A stretch of 64,000 nt of DNA from Yersinia canariae (GTDB lineage: Bacteria > Pseudomonadota > Gammaproteobacteria > Enterobacterales > Enterobacteriaceae): contig NZ_CP043727.1 in the NCBI RefSeq assembly GCF_009831415.1, positions 806,001 to 870,000 of the forward strand, written 5' to 3'. Made by a program: the position numbers and the translations under genes. The notes under the pieces were generated by a model, which saw only the letters and a list, made by a program, of their open reading frames with translations, ran no database searches and had not been told where the DNA came from. Positions within the stretch are counted from its first letter, which is position 1, and each line of letters opens with the position of its first letter. Positions 22,203 through 34,792 of this stretch are shown here, one piece after another.

Positions 22203-23966
22203 ATGAAAGCAGCGCGCCCCGGGAAGTTAAAGCGCCAGGAAGAACAAGCCAGCTTTATAAGCTGGCGTTTTGCGTTGCTGTGCGGTTGTATTTTGTTGGC
22301 GTTGGTCGGCTTGATGTTGCGTACCGCCTATCTGCAAGTGATTAACCCCGATAAGTTGGTGCGTGAGGGCGACATGCGCTCATTGCGGGTACAAGAAGTC
22401 CCTACTGCACGTGGCATGATAAGTGACCGCTCTGGCCGCCCACTGGCCGTCAGTGTACCTGTTAACGCCGTTTGGGCTGATCCAAAAGAGTTGACCGAAC
22501 GCGGTGGCATTACTCTGGATTCGCGTTGGAAAGCTCTGTCAGATGCGCTGGAAATTCCGTTAGATCAACTGGCAACCCGCATTAATGCCAACCCAAAAGG
22601 GCGCTTTGTTTATCTGGCTCGCCAAGTTAACCCCGCCATTGGCGACTACATCCATAAGCTGAAATTACCTGGTATCTATTTACGCCAAGAATCCCGCCGC
22701 TATTATCCAGCAGGGCAGGTTATGGCACATATCATCGGTGTGACTAACATCGATAGCCAAGGTATTGAAGGCGTAGAGAAAAGTTTCGATCGTTGGCTCA
22801 CAGGACAACCTGGCGAGCGCACGGTACGTAAAGACCGCTATGGCCGTGTCATCGAGGATATTTCTTCAGTTGATAGCCAAGCGGCACACAATCTGGTGTT
22901 GAGTGTTGATGAGCGTTTACAAGCGCTGGTATACCGCGAGCTGAACAATGCGGTGGCATTTAACAAAGCAGAATCGGGTACCGCAGTGCTGGTAGATGTT
23001 AACACTGGCGAAGTGCTGGCGATGGCAAACAGCCCATCTTACAACCCGAATAATTTGACCGGTACGCCGAAAGACGCAATGCGTAACCGGGCAATAACCG
23101 ATATTTTTGAACCCGGCTCGACAGTTAAGCCAATGGTAGTCATGACGGCATTGCAGCACGGCGTAGTGAAAGAGAACAGCGTGCTGAATACCTTGCCGTA
23201 CTTTGTTAACGGTCACCAGATTAAAGACGTGGCCCGTTATGCAGAGCTGTCCGTGACCGGGATCTTGCAGAAGTCGAGTAACGTCGGTGTTTCTAAACTG
23301 GCGTTAGCGATGCCATCCTCAGCTTTGGTAGAAACTTACTCAAAGTTTGGGTTTGGGAAAGCGACCAATTTGGGGTTGGTCGGAGAAAGCAGTGGCTTAT
23401 ATCCTAAAAAACAACGGTGGTCTGACATAGAGAGGGCCACCTTCTCTTTCGGCTACGGGCTAATGGTAACACCGTTACAACTAGCGCGAGTCTATGCAAC
23501 CATCGGCAGCATGGGGATTTATCGCCCGCTGTCGATTACCAAAGTTGACCCGCCAGTGGCCGGTGAACGCGTCTTCCCAGAACCGCTGGTACGCACCGTG
23601 GTTCATATGATGGAAAGCGTGGCATTACCTGGCGGCGGGGGCACCAAAGCGGCTATCAAAGGCTACCGAATTGCCATTAAAACCGGTACCGCCAAGAAAG
23701 TCGGCCCAGATGGCAAATATATGGACCGATACCTCGCTTACACCGCTGGCGTCGCGCCCGCGAGTAACCCTAGATTTGCTCTGGTTGTGGTCATCAATGA
23801 CCCGCAGGCAGGGAAATATTACGGTGGTGCGGTTTCTGCACCGGTGTTCGGTGCCATCATGGGCGGCGTACTGCGCACCATGAACATTGAGCCAGATGCG
23901 TTACCCACTGGTGATAAAAGCGAATTAGTGATTAATACAAAAGAGGGTTCAGGTGGCAGATCGTAA
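22203..23966 (+). CDS. ftsI: Septal peptidoglycan transpeptidase FtsI (PBP3)
   Basis: A 587-aa class B penicillin-binding protein. One membrane anchor (about residues 22-42) is followed by the pedestal domain and the transpeptidase domain, with the active-site serine in EPGSTVKPM near residue 305, SSN in the second motif and KTGTAKK in the third. It cross-links septal wall with FtsW. It starts 60 bases after ftsL, and its 3' end overlaps murE by 14 bases. Confidence 0.96.
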   Translation: MKAARPGKLKRQEEQASFISWRFALLCGCILLALVGLMLRTAYLQVINPDKLVREGDMRSLRVQEVPTARGMISDRSGRPLAVSVPVNAVWADPKELTERGGITLDSRWKALSDALEIPLDQLATRINANPKGRFVYLARQVNPAIGDYIHKLKLPGIYLRQESRRYYPAGQVMAHIIGVTNIDSQGIEGVEKSFDRWLTGQPGERTVRKDRYGRVIEDISSVDSQAAHNLVLSVDERLQALVYRELNNAVAFNKAESGTAVLVDVNTGEVLAMANSPSYNPNNLTGTPKDAMRNRAITDIFEPGSTVKPMVVMTALQHGVVKENSVLNTLPYFVNGHQIKDVARYAELSVTGILQKSSNVGVSKLALAMPSSALVETYSKFGFGKATNLGLVGESSGLYPKKQRWSDIERATFSFGYGLMVTPLQLARVYATIGSMGIYRPLSITKVDPPVAGERVFPEPLVRTVVHMMESVALPGGGGTKAAIKGYRIAIKTGTAKKVGPDGKYMDRYLAYTAGVAPASNPRFALVVVINDPQAGKYYGGAVSAPVFGAIMGGVLRTMNIEPDALPTGDKSELVINTKEGSGGRS

Positions 23967-25440
23967 CTTGTGCGACTTACTCGCTCCTTGGGGGCTAGAC
24001 GTCCCGGAGCGTGTGCTACGGGAAATGACATTAGACAGCCGTGTTGCCGCTGCCGGGGATTTGTTTGTCGCCATTGTGGGTCACCAGACGGACGGGCGTC
24101 GCTATATCCCGCAAGCCATCGCCCAAGGTGTAGCGGCCGTGGTCGCAGAAGCTGATGGCGTGGCGCCGGATGCCAGCATGGTAGAGATGCACGGTGTTCC
24201 TGTTATTTATCTGCGCAATTTGAATCAACACTTATCTAAGCTGGCGGGGCAATTTTACCATCAGCCGGGTGCAGCACTACGTTTGGTCGGTGTGACGGGA
24301 ACTAATGGCAAAACCACCACCACCCAATTGCTGGCGCAGTGGGCTCAGATGTTGGGCGAAACCAGCGCTGTGATGGGGACGGTTGGCAATGGTCTGTTAG
24401 GGCAGGTTATCCCGACGGAGAACACCACCGGCTCAGCGGTTGATATCCAGCATTTGCTGCGCAATCTGGTTGACCAGGGGGCGACTTTCGCCGCGATGGA
24501 AGTTTCCTCCCACGGTTTGATTCAGAACCGCGTAGCCGCATTGCCGTTTGCTGCCGCAGTGTTCACTAACTTAAGCCGAGATCACCTGGATTATCACGGC
24601 AATATGGCCAGTTACGAAGCGGCAAAATGGCTGCTGTTCTCCACCCATCAATCCGAACACAAAATCATTAATGCTGATGACGAGGTCGGTCGCCGCTGGT
24701 TAGGGCAGTTGCCGCAAGCTGTCGCCGTCAGTATGGAAGGCAATACTCCTGTGGGCTGGAATGGCCCGTGGCTCTCCGCCAGTCAAGTCCACTATCACGA
24801 TAATGGTGCCAGCATAGCTTTTGATTCAAGCTGGGGCGAAGGCCAGTTAGAAAGCCGCCTGATGGGGGCATTCAACGTCAGTAACCTGCTGGTGGCACTG
24901 GCAACACTGCTTTCTCTGGGTTATCCACTAACACAATTATTAGCCGCTGCACCTAATCTGCAACCGGTGTGCGGGCGGATGGAAGTGTTTAATGCGCCGG
25001 GTAAACCGACGGTGGTGGTGGATTATGCCCACACCCCAGATGCTTTGGAAAAAGCACTGGCTGCGGCTCGTTTACATTGTAAAGGCCAATTGTGGTGTGT
25101 GTTTGGTTGCGGTGGCGATCGTGACAAAGGTAAGCGCCCACTTATGGGCGGCATCGCGGAACAGCTGGCTGATCGGGTGGTGGTTACTGATGATAACCCG
25201 CGCAGTGAAGAGCCGCAGGCGATTATAGCCGATATTCTCAGTGGGTTGCTGGATGCCGGTCATGCACAGGCAATTCATGGCCGTGCAGAAGCCGTGACCT
25301 GCGCCATTATGCAAGCCACCGCCGACGATGTGGTGCTGATTGCAGGTAAAGGACATGAAGATTATCAATTAGTTGGCAATCGCCGCCTGGATTACTCCGA
25401 CCGTGTCACCGTCGCGCGTTTGTTGGGGGTGGTGGCATGA
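23953..25440 (+). CDS. murE: UDP-MurNAc-tripeptide (meso-DAP) ligase MurE
   Basis: A 495-aa cytoplasmic Mur ligase that adds meso-diaminopimelate to UDP-MurNAc-Ala-Glu. The ATP loop [24 protein letters not shown], and the DAP-selective motif [10 protein letters not shown] are all visible. The start is a GTG inside the end of ftsI; the N-terminus [13 protein letters not shown] agrees with E. coli. It overlaps murF by four bases (ATGA). Confidence 0.96.
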   Translation: MADRNLCDLLAPWGLDVPERVLREMTLDSRVAAAGDLFVAIVGHQTDGRRYIPQAIAQGVAAVVAEADGVAPDASMVEMHGVPVIYLRNLNQHLSKLAGQFYHQPGAALRLVGVTGTNGKTTTTQLLAQWAQMLGETSAVMGTVGNGLLGQVIPTENTTGSAVDIQHLLRNLVDQGATFAAMEVSSHGLIQNRVAALPFAAAVFTNLSRDHLDYHGNMASYEAAKWLLFSTHQSEHKIINADDEVGRRWLGQLPQAVAVSMEGNTPVGWNGPWLSASQVHYHDNGASIAFDSSWGEGQLESRLMGAFNVSNLLVALATLLSLGYPLTQLLAAAPNLQPVCGRMEVFNAPGKPTVVVDYAHTPDALEKALAAARLHCKGQLWCVFGCGGDRDKGKRPLMGGIAEQLADRVVVTDDNPRSEEPQAIIADILSGLLDAGHAQAIHGRAEAVTCAIMQATADDVVLIAGKGHEDYQLVGNRRLDYSDRVTVARLLGVVA

Positions 25441-26801
25441 TTAAGGTCTCACTGCATTTCCTGTCCACGCTACTAAACGCTGAATATATTGGTCGCGATA
25501 ACGCCGATATTACCGAAGTGACCATTGATACCCGTAAGGTCACGCCGGGGTGTTTATTCGTTGCGCTGAAAGGCGAGCGTTTTGATGGACATGACTTTGC
25601 AGAAGATGCTGTTGCCGCTGGTGCAGGTGCTTTGCTGGTAAGTAAACGCTTACTGGGGGATGCACCCCAATTGGTGGTCAAAGACACCCGCTTGGCGCTG
25701 GGGCAATTGGCCGCATGGGTGCGCCAACAAGTGCCAGCCCGAGTGGTAGCCTTAACCGGATCTTCAGGTAAAACCTCAGTAAAAGAAATGGTTGCAGCGA
25801 TTTTGCGCCAATGTGGCAAGGTGCTGTATACCGCCGGTAACTTTAATAATGATATCGGCGTACCACTGACCTTACTGCGCCTGACCCCGGAATATGATTT
25901 TGCAGTCATCGAACTTGGCGCTAATCACATTGGTGAAATTGCATACACCACCGATTTAAGCCGCCCGGAAAGTGCTTTGGTGAACAATTTGGCTGCCGCG
26001 CATCTGGAAGGTTTTGGCTCACTGGCGGGTGTAGCAAAAGCTAAAGGCGAGATTTTTGCTGGTCTGCCCGCTAATGGCACCGCGATTATCAATGCTGACA
26101 GCAATGATTGGCCGCACTGGCAGGAAACTCTGCATAACAAGCGAGTTTGGCGTTTTGCACCTCTCGGTGCAGAAAATATCGATTTCTTTGCCAGTGACGT
26201 GCGTATTACACCGCAAGTCACTCATTTCACTCTGCATTCTCCTTTCGGCACTGCGGCTATCGAATTACCGTTGCCCGGGCGACATAACATTGCCAATGCA
26301 TTAGCCGCTGCGGCATTAGCCATGTCAGTTGGCGCGAGTTTAGCGGCTGTTCGTGAGGGGCTAACACAGTTACAAGCCGTACCGGGCCGTTTATTCCCCA
26401 TTGAACTTGCTGCTGGCAAGTTGCTACTGGATGACAGCTACAACGCCAATGTCGGCTCCATGACCGCCGCCGCGCAAGTATTAGCGGAAATGCCGGGCTA
26501 CCGAGTGATGGTAGTGGGTGATATGGCCGAATTGGGTGAAACCGCAGTCGATTGCCACCGTCAGGTGGGCGAAGCCGCGAAACAGGCGGGTATCGATAAA
26601 GTGCTGAGCATAGGGGCACTGAGCCAGACACTGAGTGATGCGAGTGGGTGCGGCGAACATTTTCAGGATAAGAATACCTTGGCAGCCCGTGTCAGTGAGT
26701 TGCTGCTCGAACATCCGACTATCACAGTTTTAATTAAAGGTTCACGTAGCGCCGCCATGGAAAATGTCGTGCGTGCGTTACAGGAGAAAGCATCATGTTA
26801 G
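25437..26801 (+). CDS. murF: D-Ala-D-Ala adding enzyme MurF
   Basis: A 454-aa Mur ligase that joins D-Ala-D-Ala to the UDP-MurNAc-tripeptide. The ATP loop [29 protein letters not shown] at the N-terminus, and [11 protein letters not shown] mark the family. Coupled to murE by ATGA overlap and to mraY by 7 bases. Confidence 0.96.
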   Translation: MIKVSLHFLSTLLNAEYIGRDNADITEVTIDTRKVTPGCLFVALKGERFDGHDFAEDAVAAGAGALLVSKRLLGDAPQLVVKDTRLALGQLAAWVRQQVPARVVALTGSSGKTSVKEMVAAILRQCGKVLYTAGNFNNDIGVPLTLLRLTPEYDFAVIELGANHIGEIAYTTDLSRPESALVNNLAAAHLEGFGSLAGVAKAKGEIFAGLPANGTAIINADSNDWPHWQETLHNKRVWRFAPLGAENIDFFASDVRITPQVTHFTLHSPFGTAAIELPLPGRHNIANALAAAALAMSVGASLAAVREGLTQLQAVPGRLFPIELAAGKLLLDDSYNANVGSMTAAAQVLAEMPGYRVMVVGDMAELGETAVDCHRQVGEAAKQAGIDKVLSIGALSQTLSDASGCGEHFQDKNTLAARVSELLLEHPTITVLIKGSRSAAMENVVRALQEKASC

Positions 26802-27877
26802 TTTGGTTGGCTGAATACTTAGTAAAATTTTACTCGGGCTTTAACGTCTTTTCCTATTTGACGTTCCGCGCCATTGTCAGTCTGTTGACGGCATTAATTA
26901 TCTCATTGTGGATGGGGCCATACCTGATTTCTTATTTACAGAAATTACAGATTGGTCAAGTCGTTCGTAATGACGGGCCAGAGTCACATTTCAGTAAACG
27001 CGGTACGCCGACCATGGGCGGCTTGATGATTTTATTCTCCATCACCATTTCGGTTCTGATGTGGGCTTACCCGTCTAACCCTTATGTGTGGTGTGTGCTG
27101 TTCATTCTTATTGGTTATGGGATTGTCGGTTTTATCGATGATTATCGCAAAGTGGTACGCAAAGACACTAAAGGCCTGATTGCTCGCTGGAAATACTTCT
27201 GGCAGTCGATCATTGCGCTGGCTGCGGCTTTCGCGATGTACAGCATCGGAAAAGATACCCCAGCCACGGAGCTGGTGGTGCCATTCTTTAAAGACATCAT
27301 GCCGCAGCTTGGCCTGCTCTATATCCTGCTGGCTTATTTCGTGATTGTTGGCACCAGCAACGCGGTCAATTTGACCGACGGGCTGGATGGGCTGGCGATT
27401 ATGCCAACGGTATTTGTTGCCGGCGGTTTTGCGCTGGTTGCCTGGGCGACCGGTAACATGAACTTTGCTGCATATCTGCATATTCCTTATCTGCGCCACG
27501 CCGGTGAATTGGTGATTGTCTGTACCGCGATTGTCGGGGCCGGCTTGGGTTTCTTGTGGTTTAACACTTATCCGGCTCAAGTGTTTATGGGTGATGTCGG
27601 CTCTTTGGCATTGGGCGGTGCGCTGGGCACCATCGCGGTATTGCTGCGCCAAGAGTTCTTATTAGTGATTATGGGCGGGGTGTTCGTGGTTGAAACACTG
27701 TCGGTCATCTTGCAAGTCGGTTCCTTTAAGTTACGTGGGCAGCGCATCTTCCGTATGGCCCCGATTCATCATCATTACGAACTTAAAGGCTGGCCAGAAC
27801 CACGGGTTATCGTGCGCTTCTGGATTATTTCGCTGATGCTGGTGCTGATTGGCCTGGCGACGCTGAAGGTGCGGTAA
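26795..27877 (+). CDS. mraY: Phospho-MurNAc-pentapeptide transferase MraY
   Basis: A 360-aa inner membrane enzyme with ten hydrophobic segments that transfers phospho-MurNAc-pentapeptide to undecaprenyl phosphate, making lipid I. The acidic motif [29 protein letters not shown] and the histidine loop [12 protein letters not shown] are seen. Overlaps the end of murF by 7 bases. Confidence 0.97.
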   Translation: MLVWLAEYLVKFYSGFNVFSYLTFRAIVSLLTALIISLWMGPYLISYLQKLQIGQVVRNDGPESHFSKRGTPTMGGLMILFSITISVLMWAYPSNPYVWCVLFILIGYGIVGFIDDYRKVVRKDTKGLIARWKYFWQSIIALAAAFAMYSIGKDTPATELVVPFFKDIMPQLGLLYILLAYFVIVGTSNAVNLTDGLDGLAIMPTVFVAGGFALVAWATGNMNFAAYLHIPYLRHAGELVIVCTAIVGAGLGFLWFNTYPAQVFMGDVGSLALGGALGTIAVLLRQEFLLVIMGGVFVVETLSVILQVGSFKLRGQRIFRMAPIHHHYELKGWPEPRVIVRFWIISLMLVLIGLATLKVR

Positions 27878-27879
27878 TT

Positions 27880-29196
27880 ATGGTTGATTATCAGGGTAAA
27901 AAAGTGGTCATTATCGGGCTGGGGCTAACCGGCCTTTCCTGCGTTGATTTCTTTATTGCGCGTGGCGTAACGCCGCGTGTTATGGATACCCGTATCAATC
28001 CTCCGGGCCTGGATAAGTTACCCGAAAATGTCGAGCGCCATGTGGGTGATTTGAATCAGCAGTGGCTATTGGAAGCTGATTTAATTGTTGCCAGCCCCGG
28101 TATTGCGCTGGCTCATCCCGCGTTGAGTGAGGCAGCCGAAGCCGGTGTTGAGATTGTCGGTGATATTGAACTGTTCTGCCGTGAAAATCAGTCACCGGTG
28201 GTGGCGATTACTGGCTCTAACGGTAAAAGTACCGTGACGACTTTGGTCGGCGAGATGGCAAAAGCTGCTGGCTGGCAGGTCGGTGTGGGCGGCAATATCG
28301 GTGTTCCGGCTCTGACGTTATTGAAACAAGAAAACCAATTGGTGGTGTTGGAGTTATCCAGCTTCCAGTTGGAAACCACCTCAAGTTTGCGCGCCAGTGC
28401 GGCCACCATATTGAATGTCACGGAAGATCACACTGACCGCTATCCGTTCGGATTGCAGCAATATCGCGCAGCTAAATTGCGCGTATATGAAAACGCTAAA
28501 GTTTGTGTCGTGAATGCCGATGACGCGCTCACCATGCCGGTGCGTGGCGCTGATAGCCGCTGTGTTAGTTTTGGTGTGGATGTTGGTGATTATCATCTGA
28601 ATAAGCAGCAGGGCGAAATTTGGCTGCGGGTTCGTGGTGAGAAAGTGCTTAATACTCGGGAAATGAAATTAACCGGGCGGCACAACTATACCAATGCGCT
28701 GGCCGCGTTGGCGCTGGCTGATGCGGTTGGTATCCCGCGCTCATCAAGCTTGATTGCATTGACCACGTTCACGGGTTTACCACACCGTTTCCAATTGGTG
28801 TTCGAGCACAATGGCGTGCGTTGGATTAATGATTCCAAGGCCACCAACGTGGGCAGCACTGAAGCGGCATTGGATGGCTTACAAGTGGATGGCACTTTGC
28901 ACTTGCTATTGGGTGGTGACGGGAAGTCGGCAGATTTCTCCGGGTTAACCCGCTTTTTGCAAGGCGACCATATCAAGATTTATTGCTTTGGCCGTGATGG
29001 TGAGCAACTGGCTGAACTGCGTCCGGAGGTCTCTCAACTGACTGAGACGATGGAGCAAGCTATGGGGCTACTGGCAAAATCATTAGCACCGGGAGATATG
29101 GTGTTATTGTCGCCAGCTTGCGCCAGTTTGGACCAATTCCGCAGTTTCGAGCAACGCGGTGATGAGTTTGCTCGCCTGGCAGAGGAGTTGGGCTGA
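27880..29196 (+). CDS. murD: D-glutamate ligase MurD
   Basis: A 438-aa cytoplasmic Mur ligase adding D-glutamate to UDP-MurNAc-L-Ala. A Rossmann-like N-terminus ([17 protein letters not shown]) binds the nucleotide, [17 protein letters not shown] is the ATP loop, and [16 protein letters not shown] is the C-terminal domain signature. Starts two bases after mraY and shares its last base with the ftsW start. Confidence 0.96.
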   Translation: MVDYQGKKVVIIGLGLTGLSCVDFFIARGVTPRVMDTRINPPGLDKLPENVERHVGDLNQQWLLEADLIVASPGIALAHPALSEAAEAGVEIVGDIELFCRENQSPVVAITGSNGKSTVTTLVGEMAKAAGWQVGVGGNIGVPALTLLKQENQLVVLELSSFQLETTSSLRASAATILNVTEDHTDRYPFGLQQYRAAKLRVYENAKVCVVNADDALTMPVRGADSRCVSFGVDVGDYHLNKQQGEIWLRVRGEKVLNTREMKLTGRHNYTNALAALALADAVGIPRSSSLIALTTFTGLPHRFQLVFEHNGVRWINDSKATNVGSTEAALDGLQVDGTLHLLLGGDGKSADFSGLTRFLQGDHIKIYCFGRDGEQLAELRPEVSQLTETMEQAMGLLAKSLAPGDMVLLSPACASLDQFRSFEQRGDEFARLAEELG

Positions 29197-30398
29197 TGCG
29201 CATGCCGGGGCTAGGGCTGTTTAATACCGTAAAACACTATGTGATGGGGTCGCGGGAGAGCGACACCACCAGCATGATACTTTACGACAGAACCTTGCTG
29301 TGGCTGACATTCGGTTTGGCGATTATTGGTTTTGTGATGGTGACCTCGGCGTCAATGCCGATTGGTCAGCGTCTGGCCAGTGACCCTTTCCTGTTTGCCA
29401 AGCGTGATGCGCTGTATCTGGCACTGGCATTCGGTTTGTCGCTGGTCACTCTGCGTATCCCGATGGAAGTTTGGCAGCGCTATAGCAACATTATGTTGCT
29501 GATTTCAATTGTGATGCTGCTGGTGGTTTTGGTCGTGGGCAGCTCGGTCAACGGAGCATCCCGCTGGATTTCACTCGGGCCGCTGCGTATTCAGCCTGCT
29601 GAATTATCCAAGTTGTCGCTGTTTTGTTATCTGGCCAGCTACCTGGTGCGTAAAGTTGAAGAGGTGCGCAGTAACTTCTGGGGCTTTTGCAAACCGATGG
29701 GCGTGATGGTCATTTTGGCAGTATTACTGCTGGCGCAGCCCGATTTAGGCACCGTGGTGGTGCTGTTTGTTACCACGCTGGCGATGCTGTTTTTAGCTGG
29801 GGCCAAGATGTGGCAGTTTTTAGCCATTATCGGCTCCGGTGTGTTTGCCGTTTGTCTGCTAATTATTGCCGAACCTTACCGTATGCGCCGCGTGACATCA
29901 TTCTGGAATCCGTGGGCTGATCCATTCGGCAGCGGTTACCAGTTGACCCAATCATTAATGGCCTTTGGTCGTGGTGAGTTTTGGGGGCAAGGACTGGGAA
30001 ATTCAGTACAGAAATTGGAGTATTTACCGGAAGCACATACTGACTTTATTTTCTCGATTTTAGGCGAGGAACTCGGGTATTTCGGTGTGGTTCTTGCATT
30101 GTTAATGGTATTCTTCGTCGCTTTTCGTGCTATGTCCATCGGGCGTCGTGCATTAGAGATAGATCAGCGATTTTCCGGCTTTTTGGCCTGCTCGATTGGC
30201 GTCTGGTTTAGTTTCCAGGCTCTGGTTAACGTTGGGGCTGCTGCCGGGATGTTGCCAACCAAAGGTTTGACTCTCCCTCTGATAAGTTACGGCGGGTCGA
30301 GCTTGATTATTATGTCAACTGCGATAGTGCTGTTGTTACGTATTGATTTTGAAACACGTCTGGCAAAAGCTCAGGCGTTTGTAAGGAGTGCCCGATGA
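29196..30398 (+). CDS. ftsW: Septal peptidoglycan glycosyltransferase FtsW
   Basis: A 400-aa SEDS-family protein with ten membrane segments, polymerising septal glycan strands with Fts[21 protein letters not shown] and [18 protein letters not shown] with [18 protein letters not shown] hold the SEDS catalytic and lipid II contacts. The ATG overlaps the murD stop by one base. Slightly shorter at the N-terminus than the E. coli protein. Confidence 0.96.
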   Translation: MRMPGLGLFNTVKHYVMGSRESDTTSMILYDRTLLWLTFGLAIIGFVMVTSASMPIGQRLASDPFLFAKRDALYLALAFGLSLVTLRIPMEVWQRYSNIMLLISIVMLLVVLVVGSSVNGASRWISLGPLRIQPAELSKLSLFCYLASYLVRKVEEVRSNFWGFCKPMGVMVILAVLLLAQPDLGTVVVLFVTTLAMLFLAGAKMWQFLAIIGSGVFAVCLLIIAEPYRMRRVTSFWNPWADPFGSGYQLTQSLMAFGRGEFWGQGLGNSVQKLEYLPEAHTDFIFSILGEELGYFGVVLALLMVFFVAFRAMSIGRRALEIDQRFSGFLACSIGVWFSFQALVNVGAAAGMLPTKGLTLPLISYGGSSLIIMSTAIVLLLRIDFETRLAKAQAFVRSAR

Positions 30399-31462
30399 GT
30401 GGCAAGACCAAGCGTTTAATGGTGATGGCGGGTGGCACTGGGGGGCATGTCTTCCCCGGCTTGGCCGTTGCACATCATCTGATGGCGCAAGGCTGGCAGG
30501 TGCGTTGGTTAGGTACCGCAGACCGAATGGAAGCGTCATTGGTACCCAAAAATGGCATTGAAATTGATTTTATTCAGATTTCTGGTTTACGCGGCAAGGG
30601 CTTGATGGCCCAACTGACCGCCCCAGTGCGTATTTATCGCGCGGTGCGTCAGGCCAAGAAAATTATGCGTGATTACCAGCCAGATGTCGTGCTGGGAATG
30701 GGCGGTTATGTTTCTGGCCCTGGTGGTTTAGCCGCATGGCTGTGCGGGGTTCCGGTGGTTTTGCATGAGCAAAATGGCATTGCGGGTTTGACTAACCGCT
30801 GGCTGGCTAAAATCGCTAAAAAGGTTTTACAGGCGTTTCCCGGCGCATTCCCAAATGCCGAAGTGGTGGGTAACCCGGTTCGTACCGATGTGTTGGCCTT
30901 GCCACTGCCAGCTGAGCGTTTAGCAGGTCGTGAAGGGCCGATTCGGGTGTTAGTTATTGGTGGTAGCCAAGGCGCGCGCGTGCTCAATCAAACTATGCCG
31001 CAGGTTGCTGCAACATTGGGTGAGCAAATAACGGTTTGGCACCAAGTTGGTAAAGGCGCGTTACCCGAGGCACTGCAAGCTTACCAACAAGCAGGGCAGG
31101 GTGATAAGCATCAGGTGGTCGAGTTTATTGATGATATGGCTGCGGCTTATGCCTGGGCTGATGTGGTGGTGTGCCGTTCGGGGGCGCTGACGGTCAGCGA
31201 AGTGGCAGCCGCAGGGTTACCGGCGATTTTTGTTCCTTTCCAGCATAAAGACCGGCAGCAATATTGGAATGCCTTGCCGCTGGAAAAAGCCGGGGCGGCC
31301 AAAATTATCGAGCAACCGCAATTTACCGCGCAAGCAGTGAGTAGCCTGTTAGCCGAGTGGGACCGCGCAACATTATTAGCCATGGCCGAGCAAGCAAGGC
31401 TCGTGGCGATCCCAGATGCAACTGAGCGAGTGGCTGCTGAAGTGGTCGCTGCCAGTAAGTGA
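30395..31462 (+). CDS. murG: UDP-GlcNAc transferase MurG
   Basis: A 355-aa GT-B fold, membrane-associated transferase that converts lipid I to lipid II. The two glycine loops [17 protein letters not shown] and [13 protein letters not shown], and the UDP-GlcNAc site with [19 protein letters not shown] are seen. ATGA overlap with ftsW. Confidence 0.97.
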   Translation: MSGKTKRLMVMAGGTGGHVFPGLAVAHHLMAQGWQVRWLGTADRMEASLVPKNGIEIDFIQISGLRGKGLMAQLTAPVRIYRAVRQAKKIMRDYQPDVVLGMGGYVSGPGGLAAWLCGVPVVLHEQNGIAGLTNRWLAKIAKKVLQAFPGAFPNAEVVGNPVRTDVLALPLPAERLAGREGPIRVLVIGGSQGARVLNQTMPQVAATLGEQITVWHQVGKGALPEALQAYQQAGQGDKHQVVEFIDDMAAAYAWADVVVCRSGALTVSEVAAAGLPAIFVPFQHKDRQQYWNALPLEKAGAAKIIEQPQFTAQAVSSLLAEWDRATLLAMAEQARLVAIPDATERVAAEVVAASK

Positions 31463-31544
31463 TTGTTAGATAGAGATAATGAACAGTTGGCAGTTAGATG
31501 ATGCGGGCTGTGAATATGCAACAGACAAAAAAGTGAAGAAAAAC

Positions 31545-33020
31545 GTGAATACACAACAACTAGCGAAACTACGTACTATCGTGCCCGAGATGCGTCGCGT
31601 CCGGCACATTCACTTTGTTGGCATCGGTGGTGCCGGCATGGGTGGTATCGCTGAAGTGTTGGCAAACGAAGGTTATCAAATTAGCGGTTCAGATTTGGCT
31701 CCCAACCCGGTGACTCAGCATTTGACGTCATTGGGCGCACAGATTTATTTCCATCACCGCCCAGAAAATGTGCTGGATGCCAGTGTGGTGGTGGTTTCAA
31801 CGGCAATTTCGGCGGATAACCCAGAGATTGTCGCGGCTCGCGAAGCGCGTATTCCAGTGATTCGTCGTGCAGAAATGCTGGCAGAACTGATGCGCTATCG
31901 CCATGGCATTGCGGTTGCTGGTACGCACGGTAAAACAACCACCACCGCGATGGTTTCCAGTATTTACGCCGAAGCGGGTCTGGACCCAACATTTGTGAAT
32001 GGTGGTTTGGTTAAAGCGGCAGGGACTCATGCGCGCTTAGGATCCAGCCGTTACCTGATCGCAGAGGCTGATGAGAGTGATGCGTCATTCCTGCATTTGC
32101 AGCCAATGGTGGCGATTGTCACTAATATCGAAGCCGACCATATGGATACCTATCAGGGCGACTTTGAGAATTTAAAACAGACATTTATTAACTTTTTGCA
32201 CAACTTGCCATTCTATGGCCGCGCGGTGATGTGTATTGACGATCCGGTGGTGCGTGAGTTGCTGCCGCGTGTTGGTCGCCATATTACTACTTATGGTTTT
32301 AGTGATGATGCTGATGTGCAGATTGCCAGCTATCGGCAAGAAGGCCCACAGGGGCACTTCACACTGAAGCGTTTGGATAAGCCGTTGATGACCGTGACCT
32401 TGAATGCACCGGGCCGTCATAACGCGCTGAATGCGGCCGCTTCGGTGGCGGTGGCTACCGAAGAAGGTATTGAAGACGATGACATCCTGCGCGCACTCGC
32501 TGGGTTCCAGGGAACAGGTCGCCGCTTTGATTTCCTCGGTAACTTCCTATTGGCACCGGTGAATGGCAAAGAGGGCAGTGCGATGCTGGTAGATGACTAT
32601 GGTCATCACCCGACAGAAGTCGATGCCACGATTAAAGCGGCACGTGCTGGCTGGCCGGACAAACGTATTGTGATGGTTTTCCAGCCGCACCGTTATACCC
32701 GAACTCGTGATTTGTATGACGACTTTGCTAATGTCCTGTCGCAAGTCGATGTTTTACTGATGCTGGATGTGTATGCCGCCGGTGAACCGCCAATCCCAGG
32801 GGCTGATAGCCGCTCTTTGTGCCGTACCATCCGCAATCGTGGCAAGCTGGACCCTATTTTGGTGTCAGACAGCGACACCGTTCCAGAGGTGTTAGCGCAA
32901 TTACTGAATGGCGATGACCTAATTCTGGTTCAAGGGGCTGGCAACATTGGTAAAATTGCCCGGAAATTGGCTGAGCTTAAATTACAGCCACAGACAAAAG
33001 ACGAGGGACATCATGGCTGA
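31545..33020 (+). CDS. murC: UDP-MurNAc-L-alanine ligase MurC
   Basis: A 491-aa Mur ligase for the first amino acid of the stem peptide. [20 protein letters not shown], the ATP loop [16 protein letters not shown] and [14 protein letters not shown] are seen. I chose the GTG at 31545 because the protein then begins NTQQLAKLR as in E. coli; an in-frame ATG at 31479 would add 22 residues with no homology. It is the one dcw gene here separated from its predecessor by a gap (82 bases). It overlaps ddlB by 8 bases. Confidence 0.95.
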   Translation: MNTQQLAKLRTIVPEMRRVRHIHFVGIGGAGMGGIAEVLANEGYQISGSDLAPNPVTQHLTSLGAQIYFHHRPENVLDASVVVVSTAISADNPEIVAAREARIPVIRRAEMLAELMRYRHGIAVAGTHGKTTTTAMVSSIYAEAGLDPTFVNGGLVKAAGTHARLGSSRYLIAEADESDASFLHLQPMVAIVTNIEADHMDTYQGDFENLKQTFINFLHNLPFYGRAVMCIDDPVVRELLPRVGRHITTYGFSDDADVQIASYRQEGPQGHFTLKRLDKPLMTVTLNAPGRHNALNAAASVAVATEEGIEDDDILRALAGFQGTGRRFDFLGNFLLAPVNGKEGSAMLVDDYGHHPTEVDATIKAARAGWPDKRIVMVFQPHRYTRTRDLYDDFANVLSQVDVLLMLDVYAAGEPPIPGADSRSLCRTIRNRGKLDPILVSDSDTVPEVLAQLLNGDDLILVQGAGNIGKIARKLAELKLQPQTKDEGHHG

Positions 33021-33933
33021 GAAAGTTGCGGTACTGCTGGGTGGAACCTCTGCTGAACGTGAAGTGTCATTGCTATCAGGTCAGGCAGTTTTAGCAGGCC
33101 TGAAAGAAGCGGGTATTGATGCGCATGGCATTGATACTAAAGACTTCCCGGTAACTCAGCTTAAAGAACAAGGTTTTGATAAGGTCTTTATTGCCCTGCA
33201 TGGCCGTGGGGGTGAAGACGGTACGCTGCAAGGTGTGCTGGAGTTTCTGCAACTGCCCTATACCGGCAGCGGCGTGATGGCATCGGCGCTGACGATGGAC
33301 AAATTACGCACCAAATTGGTGTGGCAAGCCTCGGGTTTGCCAATTTCTCCTTATGTCGCGCTAAATCGTCAACAGTTTGAAACACTTTCGTCAGAGGAAT
33401 TGGCGGCATGTGTCGCTAAGCTTGGCCTGCCGTTAATCGTTAAACCAAGTCATGAAGGTTCTAGCGTAGGGATGAGCAAGGTTGAAAGGGCGAGCCAATT
33501 ACAAAATGCCTTGGTTGAAGCTTTCCGCCACGACACTGATGTTTTGATTGAAAAATGGTTGAGTGGGCCGGAATTCACGGTCGCCATCCTCGGTGATGAT
33601 GTTTTACCGTCGATCCGAATTCAGGTTCCCGGCGTATTTTATGATTATGAAGCGAAATATTTGTCTGATGAGACTCAGTATTTCTGCCCAAGCGGCTTAA
33701 GTGCTGAGTTAGAGCAACAATTAGCGACATTGTCGTTACAGGCTTATCAGGCATTGGGTTGTCGTGGGTGGGGCCGGGTTGATGTTATGCAAGACAGCGA
33801 TGGCAACTTCTACCTGCTTGAAGTGAATACTTCACCGGGTATGACCAGCCACAGTTTAGTGCCGATGGCTGCCCGACAATATGGGTTGAGTTTTTCCCAG
33901 TTAGTGGCCCGAATTCTGACGTTGGCTGACTGA
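33013..33933 (+). CDS. ddlB: D-alanine-D-alanine ligase B
   Basis: A 306-aa ATP-grasp ligase making D-Ala-D-Ala for Mur[46 protein letters not shown] and the Mg site [11 protein letters not shown] are seen. The ATG at 33013 follows GAGGG and gives the E. coli length; a frame extension upstream lies inside murC. Confidence 0.96.
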   Translation: MAEKVAVLLGGTSAEREVSLLSGQAVLAGLKEAGIDAHGIDTKDFPVTQLKEQGFDKVFIALHGRGGEDGTLQGVLEFLQLPYTGSGVMASALTMDKLRTKLVWQASGLPISPYVALNRQQFETLSSEELAACVAKLGLPLIVKPSHEGSSVGMSKVERASQLQNALVEAFRHDTDVLIEKWLSGPEFTVAILGDDVLPSIRIQVPGVFYDYEAKYLSDETQYFCPSGLSAELEQQLATLSLQAYQALGCRGWGRVDVMQDSDGNFYLLEVNTSPGMTSHSLVPMAARQYGLSFSQLVARILTLAD

Positions 33934-33934
33934 T

Positions 33935-34792
33935 ATGTCGCAAGCTGCCCTAAATGCGCGTGAACGCGCGGCTGAAAACAGCGCAGCCCGGCGCAGTAAC
34001 GGAGGCCAATTAGCAGGGCTGATTTTCCTGCTGATGGTGCTGGGAACCATCCTCTGGGGGGGCTGGGTGGTGGTGGGGTGGATGAAAGACGCCAGCCGAT
34101 TGCCACTGTCAAAATTGGTGGTGACCGGTGAGCGCCATTACACCACCAATGATGATATTCGCCAGGCTATTTTGGCGTTGGGTGCTCCGGGGACTTTCAT
34201 GACGCAGGATGTGAATATCATCCAGCAGCAGATTGAAAGGCTCCCTTGGATTCAGCAGGCCAGTGTGCGTAAACAATGGCCGGATGAGCTGAAAATCCAT
34301 CTGGTGGAGTATGTGCCTTTTGCCCGCTGGAATGATTTGCATATGGTTGATGAGCAGGGGCGGTCATTCAGTGTGCCGTCCGAGCGAGTCGGCAAACAGA
34401 AATTGCCACTACTGTATGGCCCGGAAGGCAGTGAACAGGATGTTCTGGAAGGCTACCGGGCAATGAGCAAAGTGTTAGCGGCCAATAAGTATCAGCTGAA
34501 AATGGTGGCGATGAGCGCCAGACATTCTTGGCAATTGGCCTTAGATAATGATGTTCGGCTGGAGCTGGGACGAGATAACCGAATGGGGCGTTTGCAACGT
34601 TTCATTGAGTTGTATCCGATGTTGCAACAGCAGCCAGATAAACGGGTCAGTTATGTTGATTTGCGATATGAAACAGGAGCTGCAATAGGTTGGGCTCCGG
34701 TATTTATCGGCAGTCAGGGTGGTGAGCCACCAATAAATGGCCAGCAGAACAGTAATCCGCAACAGAATCAGGCACAGGCAAAACAACAATGA
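33935..34792 (+). CDS. ftsQ: Cell division protein FtsQ
   Basis: A 285-aa bitopic protein: cytoplasmic N-terminus, one membrane segment near residues 27-50, a POTRA domain starting around [20 protein letters not shown], then the beta domain that binds FtsL and FtsB. The C-terminus ends with a Gln/Asn-rich tail (about 20 residues) not found in E. coli FtsQ. Starts one base after ddlB and overlaps ftsA by four bases. Confidence 0.95.
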   Translation: MSQAALNARERAAENSAARRSNGGQLAGLIFLLMVLGTILWGGWVVVGWMKDASRLPLSKLVVTGERHYTTNDDIRQAILALGAPGTFMTQDVNIIQQQIERLPWIQQASVRKQWPDELKIHLVEYVPFARWNDLHMVDEQGRSFSVPSERVGKQKLPLLYGPEGSEQDVLEGYRAMSKVLAANKYQLKMVAMSARHSWQLALDNDVRLELGRDNRMGRLQRFIELYPMLQQQPDKRVSYVDLRYETGAAIGWAPVFIGSQGGEPPINGQQNSNPQQNQAQAKQQ